Part shown: in pieces, positions 7,879 to 14,532 of the stretch
How the letters are laid out: every line of letters begins with the position of its first letter
Position numbering within the stretch: position 1 is the first letter of the stretch
IMG/VR virus record: IMGVR_UViG_3300033553_000276
Location: 1-21,344 of that record
Reading direction: 5' to 3' (one strand)
DNA length: 21,344 nucleotides
Source of the DNA: a virus
Notes under the pieces: generated by a model
The model's database searches: none
What the model was told of the DNA's origin: nothing
What the model saw: the letters and a program-made list of their open reading frames with translations, nothing else
Position numbers and translations under genes: made by a program

Positions 7879-8067
7879 ATGACGACCTACGCAAAAGAGG
7901 GGGCCGACCGGCTTGGTGTCTGCGATCCGAAAACCGGACGCTGCTACCAGTTCGATCTCCCTCATACCACGAAAGACGAGGCCGAGATCCGCGCGCTCAA
8001 GAGCGGCGGCGCCGTTGTGGCGGAACGGCCGCCGAAGAAGAAAGACAAGGAGCGTGAAACGGAATGA
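7879..8067 (+). CDS. Small hypothetical protein before the tail tube gene
   Basis: A 62-residue frame starting MTTYAKEGADRLGVCDPKTG and ending in a very lysine/glutamate-rich tail (PPKKKDKERETE). ATG 7879 was chosen over an in-frame GTG at 7870 because GGAGGTG (7866-7872) is its ribosome site. The stop overlaps the tail tube ATG (ATGA), so it is probably coupled to that gene. Overall design (short beta part, K-rich tail) resembles the 47-residue protein after the capsid gene. I do not recognise a family. Position suggests a structural or assembly accessory role for the tube, but nothing proves it. Confidence 0.75.
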   Translation: MTTYAKEGADRLGVCDPKTGRCYQFDLPHTTKDEAEIRALKSGGAVVAERPPKKKDKERETE

Positions 8068-9092
8068 GCATCAACGCCACGAACAATGCCTTCTACGTCG
8101 CCGCGCAGTCGGCCAAGGGAACGGCGGCCGCGGCCGCGGCAGGCTACTTCCTGAGTTACATCTCAGGCGACGTGCGCGTCGAACCCGCCCAGGGGCGACT
8201 GCAAAGCTCGAACGGAGGAGTGTGGGGCGGAGGCTACCCCTACGCCATGCCCGTGAACCTCGCCGAGCGCACGCTGCGCTTCGTGTTGTCCCCGAAGAAC
8301 GCAGGCGCAATTGTCGCTTGGCTGCTCGGCGCAGATGCGGTGGCCGGTATCGCAGATCCCTACTCGCACGCCATCACCGTCGCCGACACTGGTCCCTATC
8401 TCACCATGTGGCGCATGGTTGACGGCGAGTGGACTGTGTTCGAGGACGTCAAGATCGAGTCCTGGAAGATTGGCGCGGGGAACTCTGGCGATGACATCAT
8501 CGCCTACTGCGAGGTGACGGTAGCTCCCCTGGCGCTGCCGAAACACCTGGCCGCCGCTCCCGCCAGTCTCCCCGCACAGGAGTCGGCACGCTTTGACTTC
8601 TGGCAGGGTAATGGTGCCTACCTGGTCGACGCCGGCTCCGGTGCTGAGGCCGCGGTGGACTCCATCACCGCCTGGGAGGTCTCGGCCGAGAAGCAGATGA
8701 GCCTGCCGAACGGCGAGGACGTGACTCCCTACGACGCCTTCGAGGGCCGTGGGACCATTATGGCCGGCTACCAGTTGCTCGCGGTCGATCACACCATCGA
8801 ATTCATTCACAACTTCGGTGCAGCTGCCCCGGCCGACGCGGCCCCGCTTTCCACCTCGCTGCAATCCGGGTCGCTGAACTTCGCTCTGACCGAAACCCCC
8901 GCGGCCCCCGGCCCGGAGCGGTCCATCTCCTTCGATGTCAACGACCTGACCTACGACGCCGTGGAGAAGGCCACCATCGCCCCCGACAACTCCGCGAGCG
9001 AGCAATCCTACAACCTGCGCGGTACGGCCGAGGGTGTCTCGCCGATCACCGTGACGGTGAAGAACGGCGTGACGGCAGCCTACATCAGCTAA
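8064..9092 (+). CDS. Major tail (tube) protein
   Basis: A 342-residue protein expected to form the hexameric rings of the tail tube. The N-terminal NATNNAFYVAAQSAKGT with the following SGDVRVEP...GGVWGGGYPYAMPV pattern, and repeated beta strands, match siphovirus tube proteins of actinophages. An alanine run (residues about 19-26) reflects the GC-rich repeat at 8125-8141. The C-terminus, with ISFDVNDLTYD...IAPDNSASEQSYNLRGTAEG...ITVTVKNGVTAAYIS, could be a beta-sandwich add-on, though the boundary is not clear. The gene is followed by a hairpin and then the two-frame chaperone gene, exactly where the tube gene is expected. The ATG overlaps the previous stop. Confidence 0.88.
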   Translation: MSINATNNAFYVAAQSAKGTAAAAAAGYFLSYISGDVRVEPAQGRLQSSNGGVWGGGYPYAMPVNLAERTLRFVLSPKNAGAIVAWLLGADAVAGIADPYSHAITVADTGPYLTMWRMVDGEWTVFEDVKIESWKIGAGNSGDDIIAYCEVTVAPLALPKHLAAAPASLPAQESARFDFWQGNGAYLVDAGSGAEAAVDSITAWEVSAEKQMSLPNGEDVTPYDAFEGRGTIMAGYQLLAVDHTIEFIHNFGAAAPADAAPLSTSLQSGSLNFALTETPAAPGPERSISFDVNDLTYDAVEKATIAPDNSASEQSYNLRGTAEGVSPITVTVKNGVTAAYIS

Positions 9093-9103
9093 CCCCCTGA
9101 ACT

Positions 9104-9150
9104 TGCCCCGGTCCCCGCTGTTTCTCCTCGGTTGCAGCGGGGTCGGGGCA
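9104..9150 (+). terminator. Long GC-rich hairpin after the tail tube gene
   Basis: TGCCCC (9104-9109) and GTCCCCGCTG (9111-9120) pair with CAGCGGGG (9135-9142) and GGGGCA (9145-9150), leaving a small internal mismatch and a 14-base loop. There is no T run afterwards, so it is a less certain terminator. It may instead protect the tube mRNA from decay or partly block transcription into the chaperone gene. Confidence 0.6.
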
Positions 9151-9170
9151 TACAAACCGAGGAGACCGTA

Positions 9171-9632
9171 ATGGAACGCATCAACGTAGAGAACTTTGAA
9201 CGCGCCCGGGGGAAAGAACTGGTCTTCCCCGACGGCGAGGTGTGGGCGATCCGCGTCCCCGCCGACGGCGACCGCTACACCTGGCAGCGCCTCGCCAACG
9301 AGCGCCGCGCTCGGCTCCAGGAGTGGGGTAAACAGGTTCAGGCTATGGCCGACGCCGAACGTGAGCGTCTGGACGAAGAAGGAGACCTCGAGCCGGTGGA
9401 ACGCAACCGCCGGGTGCGGGAGTTCATCAACTCCCAGGTGCCACCCGACAACGTCACCGACAACTACCTGGACGCGGCGCAGCTGGCCGTGTTGATCGAC
9501 GGCGAACCGACTCCGGACGTGGTCCTGGAGCGCTTGGCCTTCCCCACCATCAACGCCCTGGTTGGCTGGGCCAAAGACATTCTCCGGGGTGGTGAGGGAA
9601 AAAACCTGCTCGGGGAGGCGAGCGAGAGTTAA
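9171..9632 (+). CDS. Tail assembly chaperone, short form (G-like)
   Basis: A 153-residue protein that would bind the tape measure protein during tail assembly. It begins MERINVENFERARGKELVFP and has a long charged helix (about residues 40-85), then AAQLAVLIDGEPTPDVVLERLAFPTINALVGWAKDIL. ATG 9171 was preferred to an upstream in-frame ATG at 9132, which lies inside the hairpin; GAGGAGA (9159-9165) is the ribosome site. Near the end, codons GA-G GGA AAA AAC form slippery heptamers that allow a share of ribosomes to move into the -1 frame and make the long form. The position between tube and tape measure genes is diagnostic. Confidence 0.88.
   Translation: MERINVENFERARGKELVFPDGEVWAIRVPADGDRYTWQRLANERRARLQEWGKQVQAMADAERERLDEEGDLEPVERNRRVREFINSQVPPDNVTDNYLDAAQLAVLIDGEPTPDVVLERLAFPTINALVGWAKDILRGGEGKNLLGEASES
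9596..9605 (+). promoter_or_regulatory. Composite -1 ribosomal frameshift site
   Basis: In the chaperone frame the bases read G GGA AAA AAC. Both G GGA AAA (9596-9602) and A AAA AAC (9599-9605) are complete X XXY YYZ slippery heptamers in the correct phase. A purine-rich, SD-like stretch (GGGGTGGTGA, about 9586-9595) precedes it. A small hairpin with stem GCTCG (9608-9612) / CGAGC (9619-9623) follows five bases after the first heptamer. This is the usual set of stimulators. Confidence 0.85.
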
Positions 9633-9922
9633 CCGAGGACGAGCTGGACTGGTTCTACACCCAGCTCACCTTCTGGTATCACATTCCGCCCTGGGAGTTT
9701 GCCCGAGCGCCTGCTGACTGGGTGCGGAAGCTCGCCCGTCACCTCCCCTCTCACCGAGACAACTACTTCCTGCGCCTGCAAGCAGCCTCCATGGGTGGCT
9801 ACAAGCCCACGGACACCGAGGAACCTGAACCCGACGCTCCCCACAAGACGCGCCTCACGGCCGCGTCCGAATCCCTGACCGGCTTCATGCGGGCTGGTCT
9901 CAAGAAAATGAAGCGGAGGTGA
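9602..9922 (+). CDS. Tail assembly chaperone, frameshifted extension (GT-like C-terminus)
   Basis: From the slippery site the -1 frame is open to TGA at 9920-9922 and adds 105-106 residues to the N-terminal 144-145, giving a roughly 250-residue fusion. The extension begins after the shift with LTEDELDWFYTQLTFWYHIP and contains the WEFARAPADWVRKLARHL block. It ends in a basic helix (SLTGFMRAGLKKMKRR). No good separate start with a ribosome site exists in its front part, so it is made by frameshift, as in lambda gpGT. The tape measure gene starts two bases after its stop. Confidence 0.85.
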   Translation, partial: KPARGGERELTEDELDWFYTQLTFWYHIPPWEFARAPADWVRKLARHLPSHRDNYFLRLQAASMGGYKPTDTEEPEPDAPHKTRLTAASESLTGFMRAGLKKMKRR

Positions 9923-9923
9923 C

Positions 9924-12900
9924 TTGGCTACTGAACTCGAACGTCTTGACGTAGTCCTCTCCGCCGACAACAAGGGGCTCATCCGCGGGCTGGACCAGGC
10001 CAAGCGGGACGTCAACACCTTTGGTAGAGACGGCACCCGGGCACTCTCCAACTTCGCCAGGGTAGGCGTAGGGGCAGCCGTGGCCGGGATCGGCGCCCTC
10101 AGCGTCGCCGTCGCCGGTTCCACCGTGGCCGCCGCCACAATGGCGATCAGCTGGGAATCGGCCTTTGCCGGCGTGCGCAAGACGGTCGACGCCACCGAAA
10201 CCGAGTTCGCTGCTCTGGATAAGGGCCTGCGCGAAATGGCGAAGCGCAAGCCGATCAAGGCGGAGGACCTCGCTGGCATCGCCGAGGCCGCCGGCCAGTT
10301 GGGCATCCAGAAGGAGAACATACTCGAGTTCACCGACGTGATCGCCGACCTGGGCGAGGCCACCAACCTCACCGGGGAACAAGGCGCCACCGAGCTCGCC
10401 CGCCTCGCCAACATCACGCGCATGAGCCAGACCGACTTCGATCGGCTGGGCTCCACCATCGTCGCCCTTGGTAACAACATGGCGACCACGGAAGCCGAGA
10501 TCAGCGCCATGTCGTTGCGCATCGCCGGCGCTGGGACGCAGGTTGGCCTCTCCGAGGATCAGATCCTCTCCTGGGCCGCCGCCATGAGCTCCCTCGGTAT
10601 CGAGGCGGAGCTTGGCGGCTCGGCCATCTCCCGGGTGTTCTTGGAGATGAAGTCCGCTGTGGTCGGGCAGACGGACGACCTAAAGACCTGGGCCGAGGTA
10701 GCCGGCCAGTCGGTAGACGAGTTCTCTGAGCTTTTCGAAAAGGACGCCTCCGCCGCCACGCTTGAATTCGTCGAAGGCCTGAACAAGCTGAACGAGCAGG
10801 GCGAGGACGTCACCCCCATCATCGAAGATCTGGGGCTTGAGGGCATCCGCCTGATGGACGTACTCGGCCGCTTGGCTTCAGGCCAGGAGACGGTGAACGA
10901 GGCGCTGGAGGTCGGCGGCGAGGCCTGGGAAGAGAACACCGCGCTCACCGAAGAGGCCGAGAAGCGCTACGAGACCGCCGCGGCCAAGCTCGGCATTATG
11001 TGGAACAACATCCGCGACGTGGGCATCGAACTCGGCGGGTGGACGCTCGGCCCGATCGTAGGGATGTCGGAGAGCCTCGTTGCGGCGGCGGAAAATGCGT
11101 CCGCTTTCCTGGAGAGCCTGAAGAAGGTGTCTGGTTGGGAAGGCGCTGACCTCACCGAGAAACTGGGCATCGCCTGGGAGGAACTGAACGGCCAACTCGA
11201 AGAGTGGTTCTACGCGGCCGAGTATCCGGTGCGCATCATTCCCACCTTCGGAATGGGGAGTCCTACTGGGGGCTCCTGGCGTGACGTAACCAGCACCGAA
11301 CTCCCCATGGGTGTGATGCAGGCGGAGATCCGCTTCGTCGAGGGCCAGGACACCGGGGCCGATCAAATAGCCCAGTGGGGTATCGACATCGGCCGCGCCA
11401 TTGGCGGGACGGTCGAAGCCCTGTTCGGCGCCATGAGCGACGATGACGGCTCCGTGCTTGGCGACATGGCCCATACCTTCGTGGACAGCGTGAAAACCGG
11501 TCTTGAGGAAACCGACTGGTCGAAGCTCGCGCAGACCATCCAGCAGGCCATCGTGCAGGCGGCACTCGGGATCGAAGCCGACTCGGAAAAAATAAGCGAG
11601 ATAGAGAAGTCCTACGAGGGGCAGCGGCCCGGCAGCGCGGGCTCGACGCTCGAAAGCCTGGGGTCCTTCTTCCCGGCGCTCAACGAGAAGCTGAATTCAG
11701 CGTACGATGCCCTCGACGGCTGGCTCGACGAGCTGTTCGGAATCGACGAGGCTCAGGCCGCCGAGATCCAGTCGGGCATCATTGACGCTGTCACCATCGA
11801 CTCCGCTCAGGCACAGCTGGTCGGCGCGCAATTCGCCTCTGACTTCCGCGAGGGCATCGGCCTGTGGACCGAGCAGATCGCGGCGATGTTCTCCGGCATT
11901 CGCCCCGACCCGACTGCGGCCGGGGTCTACTTTGCCGACGGCTTCCTCATTCAGAACGTGCGCATGGTGCCCACGCTCATCGACATCTTCGAATCGCAGA
12001 AACCGAACGGACTGGCGCCCGGAGTCAGCTTTGCGGACGGGTTCCTGATCTCGAACGTCCGCATGGTGCCGACGCTCATTGATATCTTTGAGAACCAGCG
12101 CCCGAGCGGGGGAGGCGGAGGCTCCTACTACGGCTCCACCTTCGTCTCCGCGGCCCAAGCCGAACTCAACAAATGGTCGCCCAGCGTCCCGTTGCCGACC
12201 ATCGGAGGAATCGCTCAGCGGGGCGGATCCGGTTTCGGCGAGGACATGCTGGCCGAACTCTTCCAGGGTGGCGGCATGGCCGATGTGGGCGGGCTCACGG
12301 GGTACACCGGGGGCATGGCGCAGACGATCGCGGGGATGTTCCCGATCTCACTGGGGTCCGGGTTCCGGCCCGGCGCTACCGTGAGGAACACCGGACGCAG
12401 GTCTCTACACGCTTCCGGGCGCGGGACCGACTGGTTTGGCAACTACGGAATGCTCCGACAGGCCTTCCAGTTCCTCGCTTCTAACGCGGGCCGGTTCGGG
12501 ATCCAAGAACTGCTCCACGACGACCTAGCTTGGTCGCTGGGCGCGCCCTACGTCCACAAGAACACCAACGCACAGAGCGTGGCCGATCACCGCGACCACC
12601 TCCACGCCGGCTTCCGCTTCCACGAGGGTGGCGAGGTTCCCGTGCTCGCCAAGGTAGGCGAGCGCTTCATCACCTCAGAGCAGAACGAGTGGTTAACCAA
12701 TTTCACCCGGACCATCCAAGCGCAGACCGAGGTGCTTCGCAGAGCCGTAGTAGCCGACACCCCCCTGGGGGAGCGCGGCGCCGAGTTCGTCGACCGGGTC
12801 ACGGAGATGTTCGATCAGCGCTTGGGCGATGTGGGGTCCTATTCCTCACGCGAGTCGGCCCGCTTCGGCATGCTGGAGAGCCTGGGAGCCATGCCGGCGA

Positions 12901-13754
12901 CACTGGAGCCGGTGCTTGAGCGTCTGGTGTCCCTCGCCGATGAGGCCGCGACGGAAGCTTTCGCGCAGCTCGAATGGGCCAAAGCCAACCGCGACCGCTT
13001 AGCCCCGGACGAGTTCAACGAGGTTGCCGAAACCTACTTCGAGCTTGCTGAGGCTGCCAAAGAGGCCCGGGACGAGCTCGTGGAGTTCGCCATCGGCGTG
13101 CAGGAGACAGCGATAGACGACGCCTTGAGCTTCGTAGGCCGCGAGGAAGCCCGGCTCGGGTGGCAAGAGGCCTCCGGTGCGCCACACTCAGGCATGGTTG
13201 ACACCGCCTGGGGCATCGCTAACTACTCGCAGCGGGCGGCCGATGAAGCCGGAGATCTCCTCGCCTGGGCGAAGGACAACCGGGCGCAGCTGTCCGACCA
13301 GGATTTCAACGAGATTGCCGAGAACTACTTCCAGCTCTCGGAGGCAGCCGGAGAGGCGGCTGACGACCTCGCCGAACTCACCTTCCGGCCGGTATTCGAC
13401 TTCCTGGATGGCGTAGAGCAGAACATCGATGTGCAGCGGGACGCCCTACGCCTCGACCGGGAACTTAACGATCTACGCTCGACCGAGCGGGACCTGAGAC
13501 AACTCCAGGCGCAGGGCTACTACACTGCGGCCGACATCGCCCGGATGCGCGACCTCGGATATGACATTGGCTACACGCGTGAGGATATGGCGCTTGATCG
13601 CCAGCAGGACATCGTCAGCCGAATCGATGCCGACATCAAGGTACGTGTGGAATCCGACGGGCCGCTCACCGACTCCCAGGTCCAGCAGATCGTGGACGGA
13701 GTCACTGCGGAGCTGGTAGGCGCTGGTTACTCCACGGAGGTGTCCATTGGCTAG
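9924..13754 (+). CDS. Tape measure protein with embedded M15-like peptidase domain
   Basis: A 1276-residue protein that sets tail length and may help DNA entry. The N-terminal 260 residues (VVLSADNKGLIRGLDQAKRD; ALAGIAEAAGQLG-like helices) have the TP901-type tape measure core. Residues 634-725 hold three 33-residue repeats. Residues about 810-900 contain SGFRPG, H829-x6-D836 and H892-x-H894, the zinc-ligand pattern of D-Ala-D-Ala type (M15-like) peptidases. FHEGGEVPVLAKVGERF follows, as in many tape measures. Residues 976-1055 and 1073-1152 are a duplication. The TTG start follows GGAGGTGA (9915-9922) closely. The extreme C-terminus overlaps the next gene by eight bases. Confidence 0.93.
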   Translation: MATELERLDVVLSADNKGLIRGLDQAKRDVNTFGRDGTRALSNFARVGVGAAVAGIGALSVAVAGSTVAAATMAISWESAFAGVRKTVDATETEFAALDKGLREMAKRKPIKAEDLAGIAEAAGQLGIQKENILEFTDVIADLGEATNLTGEQGATELARLANITRMSQTDFDRLGSTIVALGNNMATTEAEISAMSLRIAGAGTQVGLSEDQILSWAAAMSSLGIEAELGGSAISRVFLEMKSAVVGQTDDLKTWAEVAGQSVDEFSELFEKDASAATLEFVEGLNKLNEQGEDVTPIIEDLGLEGIRLMDVLGRLASGQETVNEALEVGGEAWEENTALTEEAEKRYETAAAKLGIMWNNIRDVGIELGGWTLGPIVGMSESLVAAAENASAFLESLKKVSGWEGADLTEKLGIAWEELNGQLEEWFYAAEYPVRIIPTFGMGSPTGGSWRDVTSTELPMGVMQAEIRFVEGQDTGADQIAQWGIDIGRAIGGTVEALFGAMSDDDGSVLGDMAHTFVDSVKTGLEETDWSKLAQTIQQAIVQAALGIEADSEKISEIEKSYEGQRPGSAGSTLESLGSFFPALNEKLNSAYDALDGWLDELFGIDEAQAAEIQSGIIDAVTIDSAQAQLVGAQFASDFREGIGLWTEQIAAMFSGIRPDPTAAGVYFADGFLIQNVRMVPTLIDIFESQKPNGLAPGVSFADGFLISNVRMVPTLIDIFENQRPSGGGGGSYYGSTFVSAAQAELNKWSPSVPLPTIGGIAQRGGSGFGEDMLAELFQGGGMADVGGLTGYTGGMAQTIAGMFPISLGSGFRPGATVRNTGRRSLHASGRGTDWFGNYGMLRQAFQFLASNAGRFGIQELLHDDLAWSLGAPYVHKNTNAQSVADHRDHLHAGFRFHEGGEVPVLAKVGERFITSEQNEWLTNFTRTIQAQTEVLRRAVVADTPLGERGAEFVDRVTEMFDQRLGDVGSYSSRESARFGMLESLGAMPATLEPVLERLVSLADEAATEAFAQLEWAKANRDRLAPDEFNEVAETYFELAEAAKEARDELVEFAIGVQETAIDDALSFVGREEARLGWQEASGAPHSGMVDTAWGIANYSQRAADEAGDLLAWAKDNRAQLSDQDFNEIAENYFQLSEAAGEAADDLAELTFRPVFDFLDGVEQNIDVQRDALRLDRELNDLRSTERDLRQLQAQGYYTAADIARMRDLGYDIGYTREDMALDRQQDIVSRIDADIKVRVESDGPLTDSQVQQIVDGVTAELVGAGYSTEVSIG
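11823..12098 (+). repeat. Three 33-residue repeats in the tape measure gene
   Basis: Copies begin at residues 634 (GAQFASDF), 667 (GVYFADGF) and 700 (GVSFADGF), exactly 99 bases apart (11823, 11922, 12021). Copies two and three share FADGFLI-NVRMVPTLIDIFE almost fully; the first is more divergent. The repeat block ends in a glycine-rich linker (SGGGGGS). Confidence 0.85.
12849..13379 (+). repeat. Duplicated 80-residue helical block in the tape measure gene
   Basis: Residues 976-1055 (12849-13088) and 1073-1152 (13140-13379) align with a constant 97-residue offset: RESARFG versus REEARLG, WAKANRDRL versus WAKDNRAQL, FNEVAETYFELAEAA versus FNEIAENYFQLSEAA. The pieces are diverged in DNA sequence, so the duplication is old. 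Confidence 0.85.
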
Positions 13755-14532
13755 CATCATTTTCGACGGCGTAGACCTCTCGCCCTACATAGAGTTCCCC
13801 CGTATTGATGACCTGTTCGCGCTTGCCGCTCTGGCCGAAGGCCCCCCAGGGGGAGAACTTGAAGCACGCTTCCCCATTCTTGCTGCGCTCGGGATGCAAC
13901 CCGTAGACGCGACTCTTCACGGCCTCACCAAGGGTTCGAGCCGCGCTAACCTTCTGTCGAAGAAGGATTCTCTCTACGCGGCGCTCAACCCGCGGAAGGG
14001 CTACTGCTATCTGACGCGCACAGACGTGACTGATCGCAGGTACATCGCCCGAGTGCTGGGCGCGCCCTGGCCTGAGCCGATGTTGCCCTTCCGGGCGGAT
14101 TGGGTGGAAGGCCTCGCCGTCAAAGTGCGCCGGCTGCCCTACGCCGAAGCCCTGACTGAAACGGTGCTCACCCTGGCGTCGGGTGCAGTGGTGATTAACC
14201 CCGGCCCGCTCCACGTGTTCCCCACCTACAGCTTGAAGAACGTCAGTGCTTCGGCGACCACCGTGAACACCGAACTGACTGTCTACAACGGCAACAGTCA
14301 GAAGTTCATCTACTACGGGGATATTGAAGCAGGCGAAACCCTGCACATCGACGCGGCCACCGGCATCGTCAAGGTGGACGCATCCACGCGTACCGAGTAC
14401 CTCAGTTCGTCTCGCTTCCCGCCCCTGCGCCCGACCGGGGAGTATGACCCCGAGCAGGAGGACAACACGGTCATCTTCGTCGACGCGGACTTCGACCTGA
14501 CCGTGACCTACCGCCGCCTCTGGTTGGCCTAG
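13747..14532 (+). CDS. Distal tail protein (Dit-like)
   Basis: A 261-residue protein expected to form the hexameric hub at the end of the tail tube. It starts ASIIFDGVDLSPYIEFP, has the fold-typical TLHGLTKGSSRANLLSKKDSLYAAL segment (about residues 57-81) and LTRTDVTDRRYIARVLG, then a C-terminal beta part with FPTYSLKNVSASATTVNTEL and a GDIEAGETLHIDA turn. These fit Dit N- and C-terminal domains. TTG 13747 was chosen because GGAGG (13736-13740) precedes it by six bases. It overlaps the tape measure stop by eight bases, the usual order TMP-Dit-Tal. No inserted carbohydrate module is seen in it. Confidence 0.85.
   Translation: MASIIFDGVDLSPYIEFPRIDDLFALAALAEGPPGGELEARFPILAALGMQPVDATLHGLTKGSSRANLLSKKDSLYAALNPRKGYCYLTRTDVTDRRYIARVLGAPWPEPMLPFRADWVEGLAVKVRRLPYAEALTETVLTLASGAVVINPGPLHVFPTYSLKNVSASATTVNTELTVYNGNSQKFIYYGDIEAGETLHIDAATGIVKVDASTRTEYLSSSRFPPLRPTGEYDPEQEDNTVIFVDADFDLTVTYRRLWLA

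Noticed and set aside
9132-9170. Upstream in-frame ATG of the chaperone gene at 9132
   Set aside because: It lies inside the hairpin arm, has no ribosome site, and the following ATG at 9171 has GAGGAGA at good distance.
9722-9922. Separate gene starting at the ATG-like codon 9722 for the chaperone extension
   Set aside because: GTG at 9719/9722 region has no ribosome site and the same frame is open back to the slippery site with protein-like residues; the frameshift explanation fits better.
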